The notes under the pieces: model-generated
Seen by the model: only the letters and a program-made list of their open reading frames with translations
Databases searched by the model: none
Told to the model about the DNA's origin: nothing
Program-made: the position numbers and the translations under genes
In this document: positions 13,230-23,730 of the stretch, in pieces
Layout of the letters: each line of letters begins with the position of its first letter
How positions within the stretch are numbered: position 1 is the first letter of the stretch
Assembly: GCA_015039465.1 (NCBI GenBank)
Contig: MU130378.1
Coordinates: 1,678,570 to 1,742,569, forward strand
DNA from: Phlegmacium glaucopus
Taxonomy: Eukaryota > Basidiomycota > Agaricomycetes > Agaricales > Cortinariaceae
DNA length: 64,000 bases
Direction: 5' to 3'

Positions 13230-15662
13230 TTATCTCATAAGACCTTGACGTTCCTGACCTTCCATATTCTCACCTGAGAGCCGTCGCTTTTTTGCATCTT
13301 CGTCATCATCCTCATCCCCAATTTCGAAAACGACTTGATCTGTTAGGGAGTTGCTGTGATGACCACGTCTCCCCGCTACTAGAGTTGCAGCATCGTCATC
13401 ATCGTCATCTTTCGCCTGAGTGCGACTTTGAATGGCATCTAGATCATAGTCTTCCGCATCTTCCTCATCTTGAGCAATTTCGTCCGACATAGCCAACGTG
13501 GATAGCAGACACTGGATCAAAATCCTTGCAAACCCAAATGTAGAAAATAGACTTATCTTCGGTTGTTTGTACTGGGGCGCCATACGAATGCTATGGAAAT
13601 GAAGCACACAAGATAAAGGAGGGCTAACCAGCCATCCAGAAGCCACCATCGAAGGCGCCATGTCTTGGCAGCATAATCTATAAAATAGAATGAGAAAAAA
13701 AGAAAACGCGCAAACGATGATCAAGAACCTTCAGCAAGCCTTCCGGAAAAAGACATTGAAGAGACAACGAAGAATGCAGCGACGACTAGTACAGCAAACA
13801 ATAGGATAAGGTGGAGACGTTGGAACATCTTCAGTTTGTAGTGTTGCTTCCGTGCTCGAAGGTTGGCAATAGTGGCTAAAAACATCACTAAGACAGCAGG
13901 ACAATTTGTTTAATGATTACCACATACCATTCAAAGAATACATAATCCACAGGAGGAATCCACTAAGGGTAAACGCAAGTGGAACGATGAACAGCAAAAG
14001 TATTAGCGCCGATGTCGATTCCAACTGCAACTTGACGATGCCAATGCTATATAGAACTAGGTCGAAAAGCATTAGGTATATATAAGACGGCAGGGGGACA
14101 TGATAGCATACTGCCAAAGAGGAAGTGAACACCAGTGAGTGCTTGGCATTTCAACATCGTCCGCCCGAGCGACTCGCGAACGACACTTAAGCCTAATGAT
14201 ACGACGAGGAGCATAAAGAATGACATGGAGTTACGACCGGCATCCAGAATAGCCACTTGACTTCAGCATTAGACATGAGGATCTTGAGACGTATATTGGA
14301 TTACTCACCGACAATGAGAAATACGGTAGAAGCTGTGGTCCTGCCGTGCGCGTTAAGATATCTATAATATCCTGCAATGAATGTATTTCAATCTTTCAAT
14401 CTGTTTCTTGTTTAGTGACAAGTTTAGACGCACCCCAACTTGCGAACATTTCGATGACCAGTAGACCAATCAGCCCAGATAAATAGTACTTTGAGCAGAA
14501 AATCAAATCAAGCCTACGAAGGGAGTGGACTGACGCACCTGAATGGGCAGCAGCTCTTGTAGATGGCGGTAACAAAACCAACCCCAGACTAAGCCGAAAA
14601 CCGCATAAAAGAGGAACATCATGAAATAGAACTGTATAAGAAGTTAAACTTTGTTTTGCACCAAACACAAACACATTTACATTGACTTTGGGATAATCTG
14701 TGGCAGGTAATTGCCCATCAAATGTATTCCGAAACAATACGGAGCCTTTGTATGGTGGATGGAGCGGCACTCCTGTATTGGCGCCGGGTGTTGGTGGGGG
14801 CTGGATGGTAATGGGTATCACAGCTTGTAAAAAAAAATCAACTGCCAATTTTAGTTGCCATAGCGCTCATGATGAGCTTACCGACACAATAAAATCCTGT
14901 TTTTGTCACAGGATAATGAATTGGTTTGGTATATGTCAGAATCTGTGAAGAGTTTACAATCGTAGCTTGTCGCTGAAGGTGTCTGAAGGTTCCAGTTTCG
15001 CGTCGGCGCCAAGGATTGTCATATTTGCTGGGAGGTGGTGTTGGGTTCCCATCGGGATTGTTCCAGAATCCAGATGGTGGAACAGTATTGTTTCCCGAAA
15101 GTTCAACACCGGCTGACCAGAAGCTAGTCTCATTCAAGGATTTTCCTTTCGGTAAATCCAGAATAAATAGTCCCAATTGCTCTTCCGTGCAATATCCTCC
15201 ATTTACTGCACTTGATGTACAGATGTACGTTTTCTGCTATGACATATGTTAAGTCACATATGTATTTCTGGATCAACAAACTAACGGGCAGATGGTCGTC
15301 TGTTTCTGGTATTGTAATTTTGCCGAGGTACTGCTCGTCTTTCCATTCATAAATGACCATGGCGAGACGACCTGAAGATGCGTTGTCGAAGGAAACTGTC
15401 TAAAGTTTTAAAAAACCACACCGAGGAAGAGGGAAATGTTGAATACCATTGATATAGGCCTGAGAACCTCCCCACATCCCACTACACATCTGTCGTTCAT
15501 AGTCTAAAGGTGTCACACTCGCAAAACATTATCGTGATGCTGCGAGATATGAATTGACGAACCTGTATCAACAATAGGAACCTCGAATGCATAAGTAAAT
15601 GATATTATAGAAAGAAAGAAGAAGGCAATCTGAAGCCCAGTAGGCCAACGGCTACGTGCCAT
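13230..15662 (-). CDS. Golgi seven-transmembrane protein (PTM1 / TMEM87 / GPR107-like, GOST fold)
   Basis: Thirteen exons give 593 residues. A signal peptide (GLQIAFFFLSIISFTYAFEV) is followed by a luminal domain of about 250 residues with paired cysteines. Then come seven hydrophobic helices, starting FYFMMFLFYAVFGLVWGWFC and ending with LLDGWLALLYLVCFISIAFV. The cytosolic tail is very acidic (DEEDAEDYDLD, DDDDDDAA). The motif WRPSTNNRRLAMSDE at the end of helix 7 matches TMEM87-like proteins. The family resides in Golgi and endosomes and is linked to membrane traffic; ligand and mechanism are uncertain. The junction inside NNRR/LAM needs an intron at 13498-13556 that begins ATAAGT and ends CAC, i.e. 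an AT-AC intron; no GT-AG choice keeps the conserved block. The other eleven introns are GT-AG. Confidence 0.88.
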
Positions 15663-15755
15663 GCTGGGACGTGGTTAAGAGGTTGATTATTGACACTTGT
15701 TATATTTGCACCGCGCTTATAGTTCTGTGTTATGTAATGCGTAGTGCTCTAAATC

Positions 15756-17594
15756 ATGCTCGGCGACGACGAGGACGTCTTCGACAGCGTTACCTGGGAG
15801 TCTACCACTGCTGAAATTGATGAGCCTACTACGTCTCATCGCCCAGGATTTAGACAAAGCACAACTGACGTACCTGAAGATCCTCTACAACCCAAATGGG
15901 AAGGATTCCTCCTGACCTCCGTTCGTGATCCAGTGAAAGAGTTAGCAGAGACCAAGGATGCTTATGTCTCCTATCTAGTATTAGCAAAGGTACGTCTGCT
16001 ATCTAATCTAATGCTGCTCTCTTCTTATCTGGCTATTCATTTACCGCAGACCAACCTTCCCATATTCTCGACGCCAAACCCATCGTCTCGTCGTCGCTTT
16101 CAAGACTTTGTCTTCCTCAGAGACCATCTTGTTCGAGACTTCCCGGCCTGTGTTGTTCCCGCATTGCCTGATAAACACCGTCTAGGTCCGCCGCGATTAA
16201 TACACCTTTTAATAACAACAACAATATTCACCTTGGTTCACAGAGTACATTACTGGTGATAGGTTCAGTCCTGAATTTATGGAACGTAGACGACTAGAGT
16301 CAGCAAAAACATTCGTTGTGTTCTATCGTCTTCTAAAGGCATTTTTAGATTGCATCGCTTCCTACAGCGATTGGCACGGCATCCAACGCTTCAAAGAAGC
16401 ACACTTATTCGTGCATTCTTTGAATCAACTGAATGGGTAATTCATCTCTTGAAGACTTCAAGTCCTTTCGTTTTGACTATGTACCCTAGCAAGTTCACAT
16501 GCATCAACATGTAGCACATCCACCCGGGAATGAACATGGACAAGGCATCCTTGACAATATCTCCGACACGCTATTAAATGCGTTCACTCGTGTTCGAAAG
16601 CCCGATGAAAGGTTCCTTTCCATGAGGGAGGATGTGGACAAATTTGAAGAAGGCCTTGTATTAGCAGAGCGATTATTCGGTCGCATCCGAAGTAGAACGA
16701 GCGGTAAGTCCTTTCTCAACCCACCTTACGCCACATGTTATGGTCTGAGGCTGAATGAGATGGCAATCCTGAATCTGGTGAAGATCTAACGGCGGATTAT
16801 CATGACTTGGCTGTCGCCGTTCAAGGTCTCGGATTTCTGGAATCGGGTATCACAGATCCACTGAACCACTTCTCGAATACGTTGCTCGAGTTTTCTGCAT
16901 TGTTGAGACACACGGTAAGACAAGCCATAACCCCCATAAAGGTCATGACGTTGACGTTGTTTTAGAATCAAACAACAGCCGACCCGCTTCTAACCCACCT
17001 TCGTTCACTATTGGTGTATTCACACGCCAATCGTGCTGTCCTCAAGTTGCGGGACCAAAAGCAACTTGATTTTGAAGAACTCTCAGATTACTTGTCTGGC
17101 GTCACTTCAGAAAGAGATAGGCTGGCTGCAGTCATCAGTGGCCAGGCTGGTAGTACAGGCTTAGGCCTAGGGGCATACTTGAAAGACCGCGTAGATGCGC
17201 TTCGTGGTACCGATGATGATCGAAGCCGCGTAGAAAAAATGAGGAAACTTGATATCAAAATCAAGGAGGTAAGTTTGTGTATGCTTTTTTCTTCGACGAG
17301 TTGACAGCTTACCTATGCTCGTTAAAGCTACAAGATGCTGTAACGACGGCCCATGAAACTTCCGATGCTTTCAGCGACGAAACTTTACGCGAACAAACAA
17401 TTTTCCAATATTCAAAGGAAGGTGAAATGAAAGAGATGCTTGGGAACCTTGCTGATGGTCAAATTGAATTTTACAAAACGGTGTGTTGTTTCTCATTGAA
17501 AATATAATAAAATTACTGACAATTTGGTTCACAGGCGATGGAAGAATGGGAAAGAATCATACCCGTAATACAACGCATACGCGTGGACGTTTAG
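15756..17594 (+). CDS. Sorting nexin SNX4 / ATG24 (PX-BAR)
   Basis: Nine exons give 457 residues of a PX-BAR protein that binds PI3P on endosomes and serves retrieval of SNAREs and selective autophagy. After an acidic N-terminus, the PX domain shows VRDPVKELAETKDAYVSYLV, SSRRRFQDFVFLRDHL, PALPDKHRLEYITGDRF and LHRFLQRLARHPTLQRS. The BAR part follows with WQVHMHQHVAHPPG, RVRKPDERFLSM and DKFEEGLVLAERLF. A further coiled region ends in IEFYKTAMEEWERI. An intron at 16299-16348 is essential: reading through it shifts into an unrelated frame that stays open, so automatic callers may miss it. Other introns are 15990-16049, 16186-16243, 16437-16489, 16704-16783, 16915-16965, 17269-17327 and 17481-17534. 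Confidence 0.92.
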
Positions 17595-17611
17595 TCACTA
17601 GTGGTTTATTT

Positions 17612-18759
17612 CTATATTTGTTTGGTATTTTCCTCAATTATTGTATTTTTTAATACATTGTTATTATCGTCGACTACTGGGATTTTCTTCTTTGCTCTGC
17701 TTGCCCGCCCTTCTCTTGATATTTTTTCGGCTGATTCTTGGACGGCGAGAGAAAGCTGGAAGCCAACAAACATTATGACGCCGTAAAAGAGTAAAAGACT
17801 GAATCTTACATTGATGACACCCGTATTAACTGCACGTATCATATGGAGTTCTGCACCGTCGGAAGTGCCGGACGTCGTATGCTGCGTTACAGCAGGAATC
17901 CATGGGGGAGGATCCTATAAGATTCCATAAGTCGAAACCGGTATTTGATTATTCGAGCGTGTTAATACATACTGCAGTGTCTGAATGAGACGGAGGTGCA
18001 TTATCTTTCAACTCTATGACGATAGCGAAAGATATATCATCTTGAAAAGGGTAGACTTTCCAATAAATTTGTCCAGGGGCAAGGCGGGGGAGGATCTGAC
18101 TTACCTCCTAGATACAGTTGTCCTATTTGTGTTTCAATCATGTTGAGCTTGATTAGAAAAGATCGAAAATATTGGATTAGGGATTTAGACGCCATAGCTT
18201 CGTCGACGCTTTCAAGGCCGTTGAGTTTGGCAATGCAGTTGAAACCATGATAGGCAACGGTCTCTTACCTGGTATCTTTATTATATCCCTCTACCTCAAT
18301 CATAGTGTCGACAGAGAAGAGAAACCTCTCCAAAGCAATTTGCTCCTTATCCTTGATCACCACTACGACTTTATCAACTTTACCCTAGGGAAAATCAGAA
18401 TCGATGCCATGAAATTGGCGAAATATAGACAACGCTTACACGGAGGAGTTCTTCCCCGATGGCTTTTACGGCACCCGATATATAATCATTGAGAGAAGGA
18501 TGACGGGATTGGAAGACGGGCGTATCATATTTCTTACGCCTGACGAAGATATCTGCAGGGTATACTTGTCGCACATAAAGAATAGTATGGATGGCGACCT
18601 CAACTAGCAGAACAAGATGAGCGGTAATTGGATAGTGCAGAATGAAATAACGTACTGAACTCGGTGATAGCATGTGCAGTCTCTGAAACGAGTTAAATTA
18701 GTATAGTATTTGCCAGGAAAAGATAACGAACGATTGAAGCTTAGAGGGATTTCGGCCAT
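17612..18759 (-). CDS. REV7: REV7 / MAD2L2 HORMA-domain protein
   Basis: Eight exons give 251 residues. REV7 is the regulatory subunit of translesion DNA polymerase zeta and binds short peptide motifs with its HORMA fold in the nucleus. Clear family blocks are EFIEVAIHTILYVRQVYP, DIFVRRKKYDTPVFQSRHP, LNDYISGAVKAIGEELLR, KVVVVIKDKEQIALERFLF, YFRSFLIKLNMIE and the C-terminal safety-belt strand IRAVNTGVIN. A basic tail of about 40 residues (SRAKKKIP and following) follows the fold. Exon 2 is only 27 nt. The last intron (17756-17809, 54 nt) has no in-frame stop, so a retained form would add 18 residues. The gene is convergent with SNX4, with only 17 bp between the stop codons. Confidence 0.9.
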
Positions 18760-19211
18760 AGATGATCGCAGTAGACGTTGCCGTTAAGCCGACAAATCAC
18801 ACAGCTGTGATAATGTAGGCTGAGCGTTGGTTGATTTCAAGTAACCCAAATGGAAACACTTGCAAGGAACTGATCTAATTATAACCTTAATGTTGGGATC
18901 AAGTTGCAGCGGCTTCGGCTACTACGACGGCTAGACTGAGTGCTCGTTGGTTCTTCCGGTTTCTTCGGTTCGTATACAAACCTCACAATATCTTGTAACA
19001 AAAATGTTTAGGGGACAGGTTGAATATCAACAAGGTACCTTCTAGCTACAACAAGCAAGATCTTTTCAAGTTATACACTAAACGATATGGCCAAGAGTAA
19101 AGAGATATGTTTATATGCTCTATCAGCTGATTAGTTTCAAGAATAAATAGATAAGGCAACCGTCTACATATAAACAATCAGCTTTATGATTGTAAAACTG
19201 TCATCACTATC
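18760..19211. other. Divergent promoter interval
   Basis: This 452-bp interval separates the divergent REV7 and serine-hydrolase genes and must hold both promoters. An A/T-rich CATATAAAC element near 19167 could act as a TATA-like element for the plus-strand gene. No ORF or RNA gene was recognised. Confidence 0.4.
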
Positions 19212-21376
19212 ATGGGTCTACCACCCCAATTCACAGGCGCTCAACAACCAAATGATAATGCCAATGTAAAAGCTGGTGGTATTCGGACCTGTGGCTTGAA
19301 GCTGATGACCCACTTGATTCGAGTATGCCTATCATTCGCCGTTGTCTACTACGTTATCAGCTCCGGGTCGAGCCAGTTCTCGTTCTCGCTCCGCAGCACA
19401 AGTCCAAGTGTTCAAACGTCAACAAAGAATACCTGTCATCCTCCCCCTCTCAACCTCCTTGCATACCACCCACCTTCAGCTAACGATAAAGACACCCTAA
19501 AAGCTGCTCAACGTCTTGATCAGGTGTTAGCTAAACGCGTGTCCAAATCTAACTCCGGGATTCAAGTTGATGGTCTTTCAGTTGCTGTCATCACTTCTCA
19601 TGGACCCATTTTTGAACGTGGTTATGGTGTTCTACGAGCGAATGAGACGGGCCATACTGGCAAAGAGCAGCAGCGCCCCGTGGATCGTAATTCTATTTTT
19701 CGAATAGCCAGTATCACTAAGATGTTTACTGTGTTGGAAACGTTGATATTACGGGAACGAGGAGCACTCGATTGGTTAGTAAGAAATTCTTCGTCGAAGA
19801 AAATATCTTCAGGCATTCTTGACGCACATTCGTTTTCAGGGATGATCCCGTCGAAAAATATCTGCCAGATTTCTCTCCACCTTCTTATGGATGGGCTGGG
19901 CACCTAGATGGGCTTGCTCAGAACGAAGAGAAACAACGTGTTACCCTCCGTCAATTGGCTAGTCATCTTGGAGGTCTGGTTCTATCTTCCTTTTGAAATA
20001 AAGCGCTTCGAAATTTTGACAACAAGATCAAAAGGTATTAGCCGCGACACCCCTCTACTAGATATCGGCGACTGGCCCACTCCCATACCATGGGAACTGT
20101 CTCCAAAAACTGACCACCTTTCACCCACACTTCCGGAAAAATCATACGAATCCATCATGAAAGCCTTATCCCAACTGCCTCTCGTTAACATGCCTAACCA
20201 ATACCCCATATATTCCAATACCGGCATCGACCTTTTGGGGTTATCCAACGTCGCTGCGAACAAAATGGCTAATCCTAATAATGCTGCGGATCAGCCAGAG
20301 ACACATAAGGAATTGGTCAAGAGGGATATTTTCGATCCTTTGAATCTGAATAGCAGTTTTTATCGAGTGGTAGATTCGCGTTTGAGGGAGCATATCGCTG
20401 TTCCTTCCAAGGATTCGGAATGGGCTGTAAGTTTCCCTTTAACAAGAGATATGCTTCTAAGTAATCTCATTATCGAAACACAGGACCAGGATTTCTCTGA
20501 TGTCGAAGATGCAGCTGGCGGACAATACAGTTCACTTGCCGATCTTGGAACATTAATGAAGACATTCCTTTCTCCAACCGCACAAGGGGGTCTCCTCCCT
20601 GTCCGAGTGATCCGCGAATGGCTCCATCCTCTATATGTCTGGGGTTCAACAAATCAACAAACAGGAGCACCATGGGAGATCATCAATTTCAATGGGGTCC
20701 AAGCTTACACCAAAGGTATAGAAACGGGACAGTACCATAATTATATTTTAAGCTGATTTCTATTACCCATCTATTTTTTTCTACAGGTGGCAATCTCCCA
20801 GGATACCATTCCATTTTCGCACTCATCCCAGGATCCTCCTATGGCATAATCGTTCTCCTCACAGGCACATTCGTCGATACTAGCGCCATCGCGTCAGAAA
20901 CCGCCAAGCACTTCCAACCCGTATTCGCAAAAGCATTAGAGACTCAACTGACCAGGAAGTACGTCGGTACTTGGATAAACGGAGCCGATATCGCTGAAGT
21001 CAAACTGGTGGACGGACATTTGTATTTGAGTAAACTTGTTATTCGGGGTGTGGATGTGTTGCAATATGTGCAGAATCAGAATTCGCTTGTAAAGAAGGCG
21101 GTGCCTGTTGCACTTTGGACTACAGGTAGAGTTGGAGAGTTTAGGTGGGTTCCTTTTTTTCCTTTTGCATAAAATTGTTGACCCGACTTTGTGCATAGAT
21201 TGGCATTCGGACGCCATTCGTTGAACGATATCCCAGAAATCGGTTGCGAACCATACTGGATCTCCATCGATTTCGGCCTCAGTGCCCGAGGAGCGCCTCT
21301 CGACCTATTATATTGGAAAAATGGTGTACTGCATTATCCTTCCGCTGGAGTTCGTTTCGCCAGACATAGAGGTTGA
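19212..21376 (+). CDS. Beta-lactamase-fold serine hydrolase (class C / transpeptidase-like), membrane-anchored
   Basis: Six exons give 618 residues. A single hydrophobic segment near residues 32-50 suggests a type II anchor or a signal anchor. The catalytic S-x-x-K motif is SITK at residues 167-170, in the context FRIASITKMFT. The second active-site motif is Y-S-N at residues 292-294 (PIYSNTGID). A typical GYHSIFALIPGSSYGIIVL stretch follows. A C-terminal beta-rich domain (KYVGTWINGAD and on) resembles the lipocalin-like extension of this family. Fungal relatives act on esters, lactones or amides; the substrate is unknown and resistance should not be inferred. Introns are 19775-19839, 19974-20034, 20427-20483, 20716-20786 and 21145-21198. 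Confidence 0.85.
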
Positions 21377-21510
21377 GTGTCGGGTAATTTATTGGTGTGT
21401 AGGTGTAGGTGTAGAGTATGTGGATTAAAAAATCAGGACAGTCGTATACCGTAACCATCACATGCTTGGACATAATCTGGATCAAAGTCAATGTTGTACA
21501 AAGAAAGGAG

Positions 21511-23672
21511 TCAGTTCAAGACGTACAAATCGTATTTGACAAGATCGTCAATGTTGACGATGGCCGATGAAATAAAGGAACGGGCCTCTACCCACACCCA
21601 CACCTAGTTAAAAAGAAATTAGTGTAGTTAACCCTCAAGAACCTGGAACTTGCCCTCACCTTCAGCAATGCCCCCAAATTACTAGACGGCAAATCTTTCA
21701 TCATCGTCTCCCTAGTCGCCATTTGTCCACCCAGCTGTCTCAAAATCGGCAACGCACTAGAAAACAAATCCAAGCTTGGATCCAACTGCCTTCCAATCCC
21801 CTCCAACAACAAAATAGAAATAACAGTATTCACAAAATCACCCTCCATCTTCACATGATGTACCCTTACGTTCCTCAATACCTCACTCAATAAATCTGAT
21901 ATTTTGATTTGACCTAGAGAGAATGTACGCCGTTTGACGCTTAAGACGAGATGTTGCATTTTTAAAGCGAACGTTTCGGTGTCGATGGCTAGCTCTGGAG
22001 AACGGGAGCGTGCGACCATGAGTTGACCTGTGAGATATCCGTCGAATTCGGCTACGGCTCGGAAGAGGTCGAGGAAATTTTGACGGTTTTGAGCGTTGAG
22101 AGTGGTTACGAGCCCAGCATCTATGAAGACGACTTCAGGAACGTAACCTTTTTGGTGGAGAGTATGTAGGTCTTGAAGCCATTTTTCGGGTTCGTTGATG
22201 AGGGAACGGAGGTGTTCGACGATGGTATTGGATTCGGAGTAATCTGCAGAGACGATTGGGGATGCTTCTTTTTGGAAACAATAGTTATAGATGCTTTGGA
22301 GGAGGAGCCGGGTTGTGGGTGGTTTGCTGAATTTGATCATGATGTTGCCAGGGTGCAAGTCTGCGTGAACAAAGTTGTCTAGGAGGAGCATGTTCTGATA
22401 AATGGTGATAGGTGGTGAGAAACAAAGAAATTCGGTAATGATGGAAACTTACTAGGAAGGCGTCTAGACCGATAGTGGCGATCTGATCATCGAATGGACC
22501 TCCACCGTTGAAGAGAAAAGCTTCAAGAGGAAGCGCATTCATGTACTCTTCAACGAGTATTTCCTTAGCTGACCACATCTTGAGTGGTCTAGGAAAGGTG
22601 ACTGGAACTTTTCTCGGAGCAAAGTTGGACTCAAATGTCAAGAGATTATCAGCTTCATGTCTGAGGTCTAGTTGTTGGTTCATCATACGACCGAAAACAT
22701 CAACTTCTTCTGGGAGAGACAGCCATTGCATTCCTGGGAGGAAATTTATGCAGTGAGCAAAGAAAGACATAATGCGAAGATCGCGGGTTATTAATTTGGA
22801 TACATTTGGATGGAGTACTTTGATGGCTACGGATGCGGTTGGGACGGAAGGAAGGGGATCTTGAAGGATAACAGGACCGAGAGGACCACCTGGTGTTTTA
22901 CGGGTGCGTCTAGGGCCTAGGTATGAAGGCGGTATTAGGTCTTGTTTGAGAGTTGCTCGGTAGACTTGAGCAATAGCACCCGAGCCAATTGGGACCTCTT
23001 CAAATTGATCAAAAACTTGATCAAAAGGCCGTTGGAAGACGGCTTGGATGACGGCTTTAGTGTGATGTAGAGGGTGTGGTTTTCCATGTGAATGAAGAGA
23101 TGCCAAGGTATCGCAAAGAGCAGAAGGGAAGAGATCGGCACGGGAAGCAGCCCATTGGGCGAGCTAATAAAGAAATTATTTGTAGGAGTGAGTATAGGTG
23201 ATAGGAAAAGAAAAGGTACCTTTATGAAAGTTGGACCAGCTGATTCCATTGTTTTTACAAGGAAAGCATACCACCAGATGGCGCCCCACCTGTCACCTTT
23301 GAAGCGTTTCTGGGGTTTACCTATTAGAAGCATAGGCGTTGATATTATGACTGGAACGAAGAGGACAAAGAGGTATATGAAACGTTTTGCTGTAAGCAGG
23401 GGTTCCCATATGTTATCTACTATAAAAGTCATGATTGTGGAGCGCATTGATCTGTGTGATTCTGATGGAGAGAAGATGGTAGGTATCGGAGAAGGAATAA
23501 GATTTGGTGAAGTCAGAGGAAGCAAAGGGGGTGGATTCCATGGCGCAACGCAGAGAGAAATGCCCGCTGAGAAGGGCAGTAGCCAGAGGGCATGTCTGCG
23601 AAGAGAGAAGCGGATTACAGGAGAACGTGTGAAGAAGAGGGGATAACGAGATTTGAAGAAAAGCGAGTTCAT
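21511..23672 (-). CDS. ABC1/UbiB/ADCK atypical kinase
   Basis: Four exons (introns 21604-21659, 22395-22452, 23164-23219) give 663 residues. The N-terminus is basic and hydrophobic with a likely mitochondrial presequence (RYPLFFTRSPVIRFSLRRH) and a membrane segment (FIYLFVLFVPVIISTPMLL). The kinase core has the alanine-rich nucleotide loop VPIGSGAIAQVYRATL, the lysine strand SVAIKVLHP, the catalytic loop FVHADLHPGNIM and the metal site VFIDAGLV in place of DFG. This family supports coenzyme Q synthesis or mitochondrial lipid balance; ADCK2 is the nearest animal type. In agaricomycete maps of the mating locus a gene of this kind (YPL109c-like) is found next to glycogenin, which agrees with the arrangement here. 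It is head to head with glycogenin, with 58 bp between the start codons. Confidence 0.9.
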
Positions 23673-23730
23673 CAGAGTTGGGTTGGAAAAGGATGATCAT
23701 GACTTAACCAGAGACGACGACGACGACTAC

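Noticed and set aside
13230..13724. Single long minus frame suggesting a separate acidic protein at the end of the 7TM gene
   Set aside because: Its first half is the intron and an off-frame reading of helix 7; only the last 89 codons are real and join the 7TM gene by the AT-AC intron.
16244..16440. Apparent frameshift in SNX4 between the PX and BAR parts
   Set aside because: A 50-nt intron at 16299-16348 (GTCAGC to TTTAG) restores the conserved LHRFLQRLARHPTLQRS frame, so there is no frameshift.
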